NCBI RefSeq assembly: GCF_900116765.1
Contig: NZ_UETC01000012.1
Location: 1-64,000 of the forward strand
Direction: 5' to 3'
DNA length: 64,000 nt
Source of the DNA: Jannaschia seohaensis
GTDB taxonomy: Bacteria; Pseudomonadota; Alphaproteobacteria; Rhodobacterales; Rhodobacteraceae
Part shown: one piece after another, positions 48,244 through 57,256 of the stretch
Layout: each line of letters opens with the position of its first letter
How positions within the stretch are numbered: position 1 is the stretch's first letter
Position numbers and translations under genes: made by a program
Notes under the pieces: generated by a model
Told to the model about the DNA's origin: nothing
Database searches by the model: none
What the model saw: the letters and a program-made list of their open reading frames with translations, nothing else

Positions 48244-50685
48244 ATGGAGCAAGCACGCGTCGTCGTCATCGGAGGAGGGGCGGTGGGTGTCTCGGTCCTC
48301 TACCATCTCGCCCGCAAGGGTTGGACCGATTGCGTCTTGCTTGAGAAGAACGAGCTGACGGCCGGGTCGACCTGGCATGCCGCGGGGAACTGCCCGACCT
48401 TCGGGGGCGGTTGGGGCGTGATGGCGATGCAGCGCTATTCGATGCGATTGTATCGAGAGCTGAAGGATCACCCCGAGCGGCCGATCACCTACAACGTCAC
48501 CGGCACGCTGCGCCTCGCCCATTCCAAGGAGCGGATGCAGGAATTCGAGCGCGCCGCGGGCATGGCTCTGGCCCAGGGCGAGCCCTACGAGTTGCTGAGC
48601 CCAGCGGAGGCGCAGGACCGCTATCCGTTCCTGGAGACGAATGATCTGGAGGGGGTGCTCTGGGACGCGGTGGACGGCGATATCGACCCGGCCTCGCTGA
48701 CGCAGGCGCTGGCCGGACATGCGCGCGGGATGGGCGCCAAGGTCCATCGCTTCCGCCCCGCCACGGGCGTCAGTCGCGAGAATGGGGAATGGATCGTCCG
48801 GACCGAGACCGGGGATATTCGCTGCGAATACGTCGTCAACGCCGCTGGCTACTACGCCCAGCGGGTCGGCGACTGGTTCAAGCCTTATGGCGGGCGCACC
48901 GTGCCGATGGCCGTGATGAGCCATCAATATCTGCTGACCGAGGAGATCCCCGAGATCGCCGCCTGGACCGCCGAGACCGGCCGCAAGCTGCCGATGATCC
49001 GGGACGTGGACAGCTCCTATTATCTGCGGCAGGAGAAGACGGGCCTCAATCTTGGACCTTATGAGCGCAACTGCCGCGCCCATTGGGTCACGCCCGACGA
49101 TCCGATGCCGGACGACTTTTCGTTTCAGCTCTGGGCCGACGACCTGGACCGGCTGGAATGGTATATCGAGGACGCGATGGCCCGCGTGCCCCTGCTTGGC
49201 ACGGCGGGCATCAGCAAGGTGATCAATGGGCCGATCCCCTATACGCCCGACGGACTGCCGCTGATCGGACCCATGCCGGGGGTGCCGAATGCTTTCGAGG
49301 CCTGTGTCTTCACCTTCGGAATCGCCCAGGCCGGGGGGGCGGGGAAGCTGCTGGCCGACTGGATCGTCGAGGGGCGGCCGGAATGGGATGCCTGGGTCTT
49401 CGATCCGCGCCGGTTCACTGCGCATGCGAGCGACCGGGACTATACGGTGGCCAAGGCCAAGGAGGTCTATGGCCACGAATACGCGATGCACTTCCCGCGC
49501 AAGCATTGGCCCGCGGGGCGGGGGCTGAAGCTGTCGCCGGTCCATGATGACCTCGCCGCGCGCGGGGCCGTCTGGGGCTGCTTCAACGGGTGGGAGCGGG
49601 CGCTGTGGTTCGCGCGGCCGGGCGACGACACCTCGCTGGCGTCCACCGAGCGTTGGGACCGCGACGGCCCCTGGGAGGCGCGGGTGCGGGAGGAATGCCT
49701 GGCGGTCCGCGACGCCGTGGGCGTGCTGGACCTGTGCGGCTTCAGCCGGTTCCGGGTCGCGGGGCCGGGCGTGGCCGCATGGCTGGGGGCGCAGATCACC
49801 GGCGCCGTGCCGACGGTGGGGCGCGTCGGGCTGGGTTACTTCGCTGACGACGCGGGGCGGATCGTGGCCGAGATGTCGATCGTGCGGCTGGCGGAGGAGG
49901 AATTCTGGCTCATCACCGCCGCCGCCGCCCAATGGCACGACCGGGAGTGGATCGAGCGGACTCTGCCCGAGGCGCTGACACTCACGGATGAGACCGCCGA
50001 GTGGAGCACGCACCTCGTCACCGGCCCCGGGAGCCGTGCTCTGTTGGGCGAGATCGCCGAGGGGTTCGACCCGCGCCGCAGCTGGCTCTCCCACCAGGAC
50101 GTCACCATCGCGGGCAAGGCGGCGACCCTGTTGCGGGTCTCCTTCGCGGGGGAACTCGGCTGGGAGATCCATAGCCGGGTTGCCGATACACCCGCCATCT
50201 GGGACGCGCTCTGGGCCGCCGGTCCAGGCTATGGGCTGCGGCCGTTCGGGATGCTCGCGCTGGACAGTCTGCGCATCGAAAAGGGCTACCGCGCCTGGAA
50301 GCAGGACCTGTCCACCGATTACTCCGTTCTGGCGGCGGGGCTGGGCCGCTTCGTGCGATGGGACCACGACTTCCTGGGCCGCGCAGCGTTGGAGAGAGAG
50401 CGGCAGCAGGGCACGGCCAAGGCCTTCGCCGCGCTGACCGTGCAGGCCGAGGGGATCGACGCGCCTTACATGGCCAATGTCTGGTCCGGCGACACGCTGG
50501 TTGGCGAGACCACCAGCGGCGCTTATGGCCATCGCACCGAGCGCTCGATCGCGCTGGCGATGATCCGCAGCGATCTGGCCCTGCCCGGCACGGCGTTGGA
50601 GGTCGAGATTTTCGGCACCCGCTATCCGGCCACCGTGCAGAATGGGGCCCATTACGATCCAAGCAATGAAAGGCAGCGCGCATGA
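48244..50685 (+). CDS. FAD-dependent dimethylglycine/sarcosine dehydrogenase-like protein (first copy)
   Basis: The 813-residue protein combines an N-terminal DAO-type FAD oxidoreductase (RVVVIGGGAVGVSVLYHLA at residues 5-23) with a C-terminal folate-binding GcvT-like domain (FAGELGWEIHSRV, LALDSLRIEKGYRAWKQDL, and GETTSGAYGHRTERS). The TWHAAG motif near residue 42 holds the histidine that carries covalently bound FAD in mammalian dimethylglycine dehydrogenase. Members demethylate N-methylated glycines and give methylene-tetrahydrofolate. It overlaps the next gene (ATGA at 50682), and both should be under the palindromic operator upstream. The exact substrate is not determined. Confidence 0.88.
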   Translation: MEQARVVVIGGGAVGVSVLYHLARKGWTDCVLLEKNELTAGSTWHAAGNCPTFGGGWGVMAMQRYSMRLYRELKDHPERPITYNVTGTLRLAHSKERMQEFERAAGMALAQGEPYELLSPAEAQDRYPFLETNDLEGVLWDAVDGDIDPASLTQALAGHARGMGAKVHRFRPATGVSRENGEWIVRTETGDIRCEYVVNAAGYYAQRVGDWFKPYGGRTVPMAVMSHQYLLTEEIPEIAAWTAETGRKLPMIRDVDSSYYLRQEKTGLNLGPYERNCRAHWVTPDDPMPDDFSFQLWADDLDRLEWYIEDAMARVPLLGTAGISKVINGPIPYTPDGLPLIGPMPGVPNAFEACVFTFGIAQAGGAGKLLADWIVEGRPEWDAWVFDPRRFTAHASDRDYTVAKAKEVYGHEYAMHFPRKHWPAGRGLKLSPVHDDLAARGAVWGCFNGWERALWFARPGDDTSLASTERWDRDGPWEARVREECLAVRDAVGVLDLCGFSRFRVAGPGVAAWLGAQITGAVPTVGRVGLGYFADDAGRIVAEMSIVRLAEEEFWLITAAAAQWHDREWIERTLPEALTLTDETAEWSTHLVTGPGSRALLGEIAEGFDPRRSWLSHQDVTIAGKAATLLRVSFAGELGWEIHSRVADTPAIWDALWAAGPGYGLRPFGMLALDSLRIEKGYRAWKQDLSTDYSVLAAGLGRFVRWDHDFLGRAALERERQQGTAKAFAALTVQAEGIDAPYMANVWSGDTLVGETTSGAYGHRTERSIALAMIRSDLALPGTALEVEIFGTRYPATVQNGAHYDPSNERQRA

Positions 50686-53126
50686 CCCTCCCGACCGAGT
50701 CCCGGGCCGTCGTCATCGGCGGCGGCGTTGCGGGCTGCTCCGTGGCCTATCATCTGGCGGAGCGGGGCTGGGACGTGGTCCTCTTGGAGCGCAAGCAATT
50801 GACCTGCGGCACCACCTGGCACGCGGCGGGGCTGATCGGGCAGCTCAGGCCCAATGCCAACATGACCCGGCTGGCCCGCTATTCGGCGGAGCTCTATCGC
50901 GGGCTCTCGGACGAGACCGGCATCGGGACCGGCATGAAGACGACCGGCTCGCTCACCGTCGCGCTGACCGCGGACCGCCTGACCGAAATCCGCCGGCAGG
51001 CCAGTCTTGCTCGCGCCTTCGGCGTCGCGGCCCAGGAGGTGACGGCCGAGGATGTCCGCCGCCTCTATCCCCATATCGAGACCGCCGACGTCCATGGCGC
51101 CGTGCATCTGCCCGATGACGGGCAATGCGACCCGGCCGGTGTCGCGATGGCGCTGGCCAAGGGCGCGCGGGCGCGGGGTGCTCAGATCGTCGAGGGCGTC
51201 ACTGTGACCGACGTGACCACGGAGGCGGGGCGCGTCACCGGCGTCGCCTGGGCCCGGGGCGAAGAGACCGGGACCATCGCCACCCGGCATGTCGTCAATT
51301 GCGGCGGCATGTGGGGGCGGGCGCTAGCCGCCCGCTCCGGCGTGACCCTGCCGCTGCATGCCTGCGAGCATTTCTATCTGGTGACCGAGCCGATCCCAGG
51401 TTTCGTCCCCGAGGGACAAAGGACGCTCCCGGTCCTGCGCATCCCCGACGAATACGCCTATTACAAGGAGGATGCGGGTAAGCTGTTGCTCGGCGCCTTC
51501 GAGCCGGTGGCCAAGCCCTGGGCTACCGAGCACCCTGGCGGCATCCCGCCGGAGTTCTGCTTCGACGAACTGCCCTACGATTTCGACCATTTCGAGCCCA
51601 TCCTGGAGCTGGCCGCCGCGCGTATGCCGCTGCTGGCGGAGGCGGGCATCCACACGTTCTTCAACGGACCCGAGAGCTTCACGCCGGATGACCGCTATTA
51701 CCTGGGCGCCGCGCCGGAGTTGGAGGGCTACTGGGTCGCCGCCGGGTTCAACTCCATCGGCATCGTGTCCTCGGGCGGGGCGGGGATGGCGCTGGCGCGC
51801 TGGATGGATGAGGGGCAGCCGCCCTTCGATCTCTGGGACGTGGATATCCGCCGCGCGCAGCCCTTCCAGCGCTCGACCCGGTTCTTGAAGGCGCGCGTGA
51901 CGGAGACGCTAGGCCTGCTCTATGCCGATCACTGGCCGTTCCGGCAGCCCGAGACGGCGCGCGGCGTGCGCCGGACCGCGTTGCACGCGCACCTGGAGAA
52001 ACGCGGCGCCGTCTTCGGCGAGACCGCCGGGTGGGAGCGCGCGAACTGGTTCGCCCGCGACGGGCAAGCGCGCGCTTACGACTACGACTGGACCCGGCAG
52101 AACTGGTTCGAGAACCGCGCCGCCGAGCACCGCGCCGTGCGCGAGGATGCGGGGCTCTTCGACCTGTCGACTTTCGGCAAGATCCGTATCGAGGGCCGCG
52201 ACGCCTGCCGCTTCCTGAACCGGGTCTGCGCCGGGCAGATGGACGTGGCCCCGGGCCGCATCGTCTATACGCAGATGCTGAACGAACGCGGCGGCATCGA
52301 ATGCGACCTCACGGTGACGCGCCTCTCCAAGACGGCCTATCTCGCCGTCGTCCCCGCCTTCACCGTCCGCCGCGACATGGCCTGGCTGCGCCGCCATATC
52401 GGCGACGATTTCGTCGTCGTCACCGACGTGACCAGCGGGGAGGCCGTGATCGCCGTCATGGGACCCCGATCCCGCGAGGTGCTGAGAGCGGCGGGTGCCG
52501 CGGACCTGTCGAACGAGACCCACCCTTTCGGCACCGCGCGCGAGATCGAGATCGGCCTGACGCTGGCCCGCGCCCATCGCGTCTCCTATGTGGGCGAGCT
52601 CGGCTGGGAACTCTATGTGCCGACCGATCATGCCGCCCATGTCCTCGAGGCGATCATGGCGATCGACGCGTCCCCCGCCCTGGTCGGGCTTCATGCGCTG
52701 GACAGTCTCAGGCTCGAAAAGGGCTTCCGCCATTTCGGCCACGACATCACCGACGAGGATCACGTGCTGGAAGCGGGGCTGGGCTTTGCCGTGAAGACCG
52801 ACAAGGGCGACTTCATCGGCCGCGACGCGGTGCTGCGCCGCAAGGAGGAGGGTCTGGGCCGCCGCCTGGTTCAGTTCCTGCTCTCGGACGCGGCGCCGGT
52901 CCTGCATCACGACGAGACGATCCTGTGCAATGGCGCGCCGGTCTCGATCCTGACCTCCGGCAGCTATGGCCACACGCTCGGCGCCGCGGTGGGGCTCGGC
53001 TACGTTCCCGAAGACGGGGACGTGCTGGCCAATTGCTATGAGATTGAGATCGCGGGCGAACGGGTGCCTGCCACGGCCAGTCTCAAGCCGCTCTACGACC
53101 CGACCGGCGCGCGGATGCGCGCCTGA
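50682..53126 (+). CDS. FAD-dependent dimethylglycine/sarcosine dehydrogenase-like protein (second copy)
   Basis: This 814-residue paralogue has the same two-domain layout: FAD motif AVVIGGGVAGCSVAYHLAE, CGTTWHAAGLIGQLRPNA with the covalent-FAD histidine, GFNSIGIVSSGGAGMALARW, and a GcvT-like half with VSYVGELGWELYVPTDHA, ALDSLRLEKGFRHFGHDI and ILTSGSYGHTLGAAVGL. Compared with the first copy it looks closer to classic dimethylglycine/sarcosine dehydrogenases. Tandem duplication in one operon suggests successive N-demethylations or different substrates. It is transcribed from the same promoter. It is convergent with ltaE. Confidence 0.9.
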   Translation: MTLPTESRAVVIGGGVAGCSVAYHLAERGWDVVLLERKQLTCGTTWHAAGLIGQLRPNANMTRLARYSAELYRGLSDETGIGTGMKTTGSLTVALTADRLTEIRRQASLARAFGVAAQEVTAEDVRRLYPHIETADVHGAVHLPDDGQCDPAGVAMALAKGARARGAQIVEGVTVTDVTTEAGRVTGVAWARGEETGTIATRHVVNCGGMWGRALAARSGVTLPLHACEHFYLVTEPIPGFVPEGQRTLPVLRIPDEYAYYKEDAGKLLLGAFEPVAKPWATEHPGGIPPEFCFDELPYDFDHFEPILELAAARMPLLAEAGIHTFFNGPESFTPDDRYYLGAAPELEGYWVAAGFNSIGIVSSGGAGMALARWMDEGQPPFDLWDVDIRRAQPFQRSTRFLKARVTETLGLLYADHWPFRQPETARGVRRTALHAHLEKRGAVFGETAGWERANWFARDGQARAYDYDWTRQNWFENRAAEHRAVREDAGLFDLSTFGKIRIEGRDACRFLNRVCAGQMDVAPGRIVYTQMLNERGGIECDLTVTRLSKTAYLAVVPAFTVRRDMAWLRRHIGDDFVVVTDVTSGEAVIAVMGPRSREVLRAAGAADLSNETHPFGTAREIEIGLTLARAHRVSYVGELGWELYVPTDHAAHVLEAIMAIDASPALVGLHALDSLRLEKGFRHFGHDITDEDHVLEAGLGFAVKTDKGDFIGRDAVLRRKEEGLGRRLVQFLLSDAAPVLHHDETILCNGAPVSILTSGSYGHTLGAAVGLGYVPEDGDVLANCYEIEIAGERVPATASLKPLYDPTGARMRA

Positions 53127-53260
53127 CCGGACGCGCGCACGCCGTCCGGGGCGATGCGCAGAAGGCCCCGCATCACGGGTTTCAAAATACTCAGGGCCGG
53201 CATCCCCGGCAGGCCCGCGCCCTTGGACCGGCGCGCATCGCCTCCACCGGTCCTCCTGTC

Positions 53261-54283
53261 TCAGCCGCGGAGCAACTCCAGCAGCCGGTCGACCTCCGCA
53301 TCCGTCTTGGTGAAGTCGCAGACTAACCGGCAGAGCGGGCGCTCGGCCTCGTCCATCAGGTAATACTGCGCCTCCGCCAGCGCGCGGTCATGGGCGGCGC
53401 GGTCCATCCGGCAGAAGATCATGTTCGCCTGCGGCTCCCACACCATCTCCGCCCCCAGGGCGCGGAGCCCCTCGGCCAGTCGCGCGCAGGCCGCGTTGGC
53501 GGCGTGGGCGTTCGCAAGCCAAAGGTCGTCTGCCAGATAGGCCTCCATCTGTGCCGAGAGATAGCGGTGCTTGGACCAGAGTTGCGCCGCCCGCTTGCGG
53601 CGGAAGGCCATCTCAGCGGCTCTTGTCCCGTCCCGCATCACGATGGCCTCGGCCGCTAGGCAGCCGTTCTTCGTTCCGCCGAAGCTGACCACATCGAAAC
53701 CGGAGGCCAAGTCCGCCGCGCTGCATCCCAGCGCCGCGCAGGCATTGGCGAAACGCGCGCCGTCCAGGTGGCACGGCATCCCCGCCTCCCGCGCCATGGC
53801 GGTCAGCGCGGCCATTTCGTCCAGCGTGTAGACCGTCCCCGCCTCGGTCACGTTGGTCACGCTCAACGCGCCGCGCTGTACGCCATGCACGCCCTTGGTG
53901 CCCACGGGCGCCATGGCGGCGGCGAGGGTCTCGGGCGTCATCTTGCCGTCGGCGCCTTCGACCAGAGTCAGCTTGGCGCCGCCGGTATAAAATTCGGGCG
54001 CGCCGCACTCGTCTTCCTCGATATGCGCGATGCGGTGGCAGAATACCGTCTCCCACGGCTCCACCAGCCCCGACAGGGCCAGCGCGTTCGCCCCGGTGCC
54101 GGTCGCGACCAGCAGCACCTCGGCCTCGGGCCAGGCGAAGGCGGCCCGGAGCGCGTCGCGCACGCGCGTCATCGCGGGCTCCGCGCCATAGGGCATGGCC
54201 GCGCCCGCATTGGCCTCGATCACGGCGCGCATGACCGGCTCGGCGGCGGGCCCGGTATTGTCGGATGCGAAGTTCAGGTTCAC
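53261..54283 (-). CDS. ltaE: Low-specificity L-threonine aldolase
   Basis: This PLP enzyme cleaves L-threonine or allo-threonine to glycine and acetaldehyde. The 340-residue protein has MPYGAEPAMTRV, ATGTGANALALSGL, CHLDGARFANA and the PLP lysine in VVSFGGTKNGCLAA. Translation starts at GTG 54283, one base beyond the YcgN stop (TGA-C-GTG), so it is the last gene of ribF-ycgN-ltaE. It yields glycine, the same end point as the dehydrogenases encoded convergently downstream. Confidence 0.93.
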   Translation of the reverse strand: MNLNFASDNTGPAAEPVMRAVIEANAGAAMPYGAEPAMTRVRDALRAAFAWPEAEVLLVATGTGANALALSGLVEPWETVFCHRIAHIEEDECGAPEFYTGGAKLTLVEGADGKMTPETLAAAMAPVGTKGVHGVQRGALSVTNVTEAGTVYTLDEMAALTAMAREAGMPCHLDGARFANACAALGCSAADLASGFDVVSFGGTKNGCLAAEAIVMRDGTRAAEMAFRRKRAAQLWSKHRYLSAQMEAYLADDLWLANAHAANAACARLAEGLRALGAEMVWEPQANMIFCRMDRAAHDRALAEAQYYLMDEAERPLCRLVCDFTKTDAEVDRLLELLRG

Positions 54284-54284
54284 G

Positions 54285-54764
54285 TCAGGCGCCTCCGGTG
54301 GGTTCCTCGATCACGAAATCCTCCCAATCCGCGTCTCCGATCTCGGTCTCGGACACGGTCTCGTCCATCAGCGATGCCCCCGCGAGGTGCGGCGACATGG
54401 GGTCGCCCGTCAGCAGCGGGTGCCAGTGCGGCAGGTCGCGGCCCTCGTGCAGGCGGCGATAGGCGCAGGTCTCGGGAAAGAAATAGACGACCTCGGGCAA
54501 GGTCTTGGGGGTCAGTACGACGCACTCGGGCACGTAGGCGAGACGGTTGGCATAGTTGGCGCAGCGGCAGGTCGCGTCGTCGAAGAGCCGGCAGGCGATG
54601 CGCGTCAGGGCGACCTCGCCGGTCTCGTCGTCCTCCAGCTTGTTGAGGCAGCACTTGCCGCACCCATCGCAGAGCGCCTCCCATTCCTGCGGGGTCAGCC
54701 GGTCCAGGCCCTTCTCCCAGAAGCGGGGGGCCAGGTCGGTGCGGTCGATCGGATCCTCAGCCAT
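54285..54764 (-). CDS. YcgN/YkgJ-type cysteine-cluster protein (UPF0260)
   Basis: The 159-residue protein has the cysteine cluster CDGCGKCCLNK near residue 33, followed by ACRLFDDATCRCANYANR and PETCAYRRL: about eight cysteines arranged as in YcgN/YkgJ, thought to bind zinc or an iron-sulfur cluster. E. coli YcgN has no established function. The start overlaps the ribF stop by eight bases (ATG at 54764, ribF ends 54757). Confidence 0.9.
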   Translation of the reverse strand: MAEDPIDRTDLAPRFWEKGLDRLTPQEWEALCDGCGKCCLNKLEDDETGEVALTRIACRLFDDATCRCANYANRLAYVPECVVLTPKTLPEVVYFFPETCAYRRLHEGRDLPHWHPLLTGDPMSPHLAGASLMDETVSETEIGDADWEDFVIEEPTGGA

Positions 54765-55677
54765 CCGCCAGGATCGCGCGGGCGCGCGCGCTGTCGGCAT
54801 CCATCTGCGCGATCAGGGGCTCGAGCCCGTCGAACCGCATCTCCGGCCGCAGGAACTCCACCAGCGCGACCGAGAGGGTCGTGCTGTAGAGATCGCCGGA
54901 GAAGTCGAAGAGGAAGGTCTCCAGATTGGGGGCGTTCTCTCCGAACATCGGGCGCACGCCCAGCGAGGCGACCCCGCGATGGGTGCCGCGATGCGGGCCC
55001 TCGGCGATGTCGACCAGCACCGCGTAGACGCCGAGCCGCGGCAGGTGCAGCCCGTCCATCGACATGTTGGCCGTGGGATAGCCCAAGGTGCGGCCCCGCT
55101 TCTCTCCGTGGATCACGGGGCCCTCGATCCGGTGCCAGTGGCCCAGCATGGCGGCGGCGTCGCGCGGTCGGCCCTCGGAGAGCGCCTGCCGGATCGCGGT
55201 GGAGGAGACCGGCGGGTCGCCGCCCAGAAGCGGCACGGTCGTTACCTCGAATCCCATGCGCCGGCCGGCGTTGCGCAGTGTCTCCACGTCGCCTGCCCGG
55301 CCCTTGCCAAAGCGGAAATCCGCGCCGGTGACCACATGGGACAGACCGAGCGCGCGGGCCAGCACGTCTTCGGCGAAGGCGTCGGCGGTGAGCGGGGCGA
55401 TCCGCGCGAAGGGCAGCTCGAAGAGCAGTTCCACACCAAGCTTCTGGAGCCGCGAGGCGCGGGCCTCGCGCGACATCAGCCGGAAGGGCGGCGCGTCGGG
55501 GGCGAAGACCTCGCGCGGATGGGGGGCGAAGGTGACCACGGCGAGGGGCGCGCCGTCGCGGCGCGCGTGGTCGAGCACGTATTGATGGCCCAGATGCACC
55601 CCGTCGAAATTGCCGATCGCGGCGGAGGCGCCGCGCGCCTCCGTCGGAATGTCGTCGAGTTCGCGGAAGATGCGCAT
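54757..55677 (-). CDS. ribF: Bifunctional riboflavin kinase/FAD synthetase
   Basis: RibF phosphorylates riboflavin to FMN and adenylates FMN to FAD. The 306-residue product has the adenylyltransferase motif AIGNFDGVHLGHQYVLD near residue 20, VTGADFRFGKGRAGD, PPVSSTAIRQAL and the kinase module KRGRTLGYPTANMSM with NLETFLFDFSGDLY. With ribB and ribH it completes most of the flavin pathway represented in this window. It is the first gene of ribF-ycgN-ltaE. Confidence 0.96.
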   Translation of the reverse strand: MRIFRELDDIPTEARGASAAIGNFDGVHLGHQYVLDHARRDGAPLAVVTFAPHPREVFAPDAPPFRLMSREARASRLQKLGVELLFELPFARIAPLTADAFAEDVLARALGLSHVVTGADFRFGKGRAGDVETLRNAGRRMGFEVTTVPLLGGDPPVSSTAIRQALSEGRPRDAAAMLGHWHRIEGPVIHGEKRGRTLGYPTANMSMDGLHLPRLGVYAVLVDIAEGPHRGTHRGVASLGVRPMFGENAPNLETFLFDFSGDLYSTTLSVALVEFLRPEMRFDGLEPLIAQMDADSARARAILADG

Positions 55678-55730
55678 GGCGCCCGGCTAGCCCGTGCGCC
55701 TCATCTGCGCAAGCAGTGAGCCGCCCTTGT

Positions 55731-55819
55731 CTCATCTTGCCGGAAATACCTCGTGGGGATTTTCAAGGGGGCCCGCGGCCCCCTTGAAGCAGGGGGGGCG
55801 GGGGACGGCAGTCCCCCGC
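55731..55819. repeat. Intergenic repeat copy with two large hairpins
   Basis: CATCTTGCCGGAAATACCTC resembles the left part of copies 2 and 4. Two perfect stems follow: TCAAGGGGGCC-CGC-GGCCCCCTTGA (55763-55787) and GCGGGGGAC-GGCA-GTCCCCCGC (55798-55819). They stand between maoC and ribF, both on the minus strand, and would end the maoC transcript. Confidence 0.7.
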
Positions 55820-55826
55820 TTTCCCC

Positions 55827-56270
55827 TCAGTCGAACTTGCGCGAGGGGGCGAGCACAACGGCCTCGCCCATCAGCACCTTCTGGTCGCCGATGGCGCAAT
55901 GCGTCTCCATCGTCACCCGGCGCTTGCGCAGGTCCATATCGGTCACCTTCACCACGGCCTCGACCATGTCGCCCGGCCGCACCGGCGCCAGGAACTTCAA
56001 CGTCTGACCCAGATAAACGGTGCCATGGCCCGGCAGTTGCTCCCCGATGACGGCAGAGATCAGGCCCGCGGTCAGCATCCCATGGGCGATCCGGCCCTCG
56101 AAGATCGTGTCCTGCGCGTAGTCGTCGTCGAGATGGACCGGATTGTGGTCGGTGGAGACCTCGGCGAACAGCTCGATATCGCGGTCGGTGATCACCTTTC
56201 GGAGCGAGCGGCTCATGCCGATCTCGATATCCTCGATGCAGATCGTCCCGCGGGGCATGTTGTCGAGCAT
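55827..56270 (-). CDS. MaoC-family hotdog-fold dehydratase-like protein
   Basis: The 147-residue protein has the MaoC hydratase-2 motif STDHNPVHLDDDYA near residue 40 and FEGRIAHGMLTAGLISAVIG, the catalytic Asp/His dyad of R-specific enoyl-CoA hydratases. It should hydrate enoyl-CoA esters, or act in fatty acid or propionate-type degradation. The start MLDNMPRG is used; a long upstream extension is implausible. It follows the HAD hydrolase on the same strand. Confidence 0.88.
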   Translation of the reverse strand: MLDNMPRGTICIEDIEIGMSRSLRKVITDRDIELFAEVSTDHNPVHLDDDYAQDTIFEGRIAHGMLTAGLISAVIGEQLPGHGTVYLGQTLKFLAPVRPGDMVEAVVKVTDMDLRKRRVTMETHCAIGDQKVLMGEAVVLAPSRKFD

Positions 56271-56335
56271 GGGCGAATCCTCCGAACCAGCCACGGCCCG
56301 GAGGTAGCGCAGATGCCGCGTTGCGGCAAGCGGCT

Positions 56336-56383
56336 CGGTAACAAAAATACTAGAATATGCCAATTCGAGCGATTTTGTTACCG
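56336..56383 (-). terminator. AT-rich inverted repeat after the HAD hydrolase gene
   Basis: CGGTAACAAAA (56336-56346) pairs perfectly with TTTTGTTACCG (56373-56383) around a 26-base loop. The right arm overlaps the TAA stop of the HAD gene (56378-56380). It could be a weak terminator for that gene, though the T-run sits inside the stem, or a binding site ahead of maoC. The local AT content is unusual for this genome. Confidence 0.4.
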
Positions 56384-57256
56384 AAGGGATCCGATCACGA
56401 AGGTCGGCACGACACCGGTCGCTTCCAGATAGGCGGCCAGTTTCTCCGGGTCGGGGTCGCCCAGGCGCGGGGTGCCCGTCTCCTCGGCGCCGAGCCCGCC
56501 GGAGATGAAGAGCAGGTCCAGGTCCTCACCCATCGCGCCCGCCGCATCCGTCAGCGGCCCATCCCCGATGGCGAGGATCGCCGCGTCGGGCACGTCGGCA
56601 AGCTTGGCCAGACGGCGGCGCGCCAGGTCGTAGATCGGGGGGTGGGGCTTGCCGAAATAGAGGCTCTCGCCGCCCATTTCGCTATAGAGTTTGGCGATGG
56701 CGCCCGCGCACCACTCCCGCCGGTCGCCGCGATCGACCACGATATCGGGATTGGCGCAGAGCAGCTTGAGCCCGCGCGTCTTCGCCAGCAGCAATTCCGG
56801 GCGCATCACGTCCGGGTGGGCGGAGGGATCGGGCGGGCCGGTGCAGACGACACCTTCGGCCACGTCCAGCGGCACGCGCGCGATCTCGAGCGGGTCGTCG
56901 AGCACGTTGGGCGGCGTGAAGAACCCCCCGTCTTCCTCGCCGGCATACCCCAAATGCCAGACCTTCTGGCCCACGATCCCACGATACATCGCAACGCGTG
57001 CCGAGTCGCCCGAGGTGGCGATGTCGTCCCAGGCGTCGCGGGCCACGCCGAAGGCGTCCATCTGCCGCTCCACCCCGGCGCGGGGGCGAGGGGAGTTGGT
57101 GACCAGGATCACCTTCCCCCCTTTGGCGCGGAACGCCCGGAGCGCTTCGTTGGCTCCGGGTATCACCCGGACGCCGTCATGGACGCAGCCCCAGAGATCG
57201 ACGAAGAGCGCGTCGTAGCGGTCGGAGATCTCGGAAAGGGCGGAGACGATCTGCAT
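56378..57256 (-). CDS. TIGR01459-type HAD-superfamily hydrolase
   Basis: The 292-residue protein has the HAD nucleophile motif ALFVDLWGCVHDGVRVI near residue 17, motif II ILVTNSPRPR, and the C-terminal AILAIGDGPLTDAAGAM with acidic metal residues. The DxW rather than DxD in the first motif identifies the TIGR01459 subgroup of alphaproteobacterial IIA-type phosphatases related to NagD/UMPH. The substrate is unknown. The gene heads the HAD-maoC-ribF run common in Rhodobacteraceae. Confidence 0.88.
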   Translation of the reverse strand: MQIVSALSEISDRYDALFVDLWGCVHDGVRVIPGANEALRAFRAKGGKVILVTNSPRPRAGVERQMDAFGVARDAWDDIATSGDSARVAMYRGIVGQKVWHLGYAGEEDGGFFTPPNVLDDPLEIARVPLDVAEGVVCTGPPDPSAHPDVMRPELLLAKTRGLKLLCANPDIVVDRGDRREWCAGAIAKLYSEMGGESLYFGKPHPPIYDLARRRLAKLADVPDAAILAIGDGPLTDAAGAMGEDLDLLFISGGLGAEETGTPRLGDPDPEKLAAYLEATGVVPTFVIGSLR

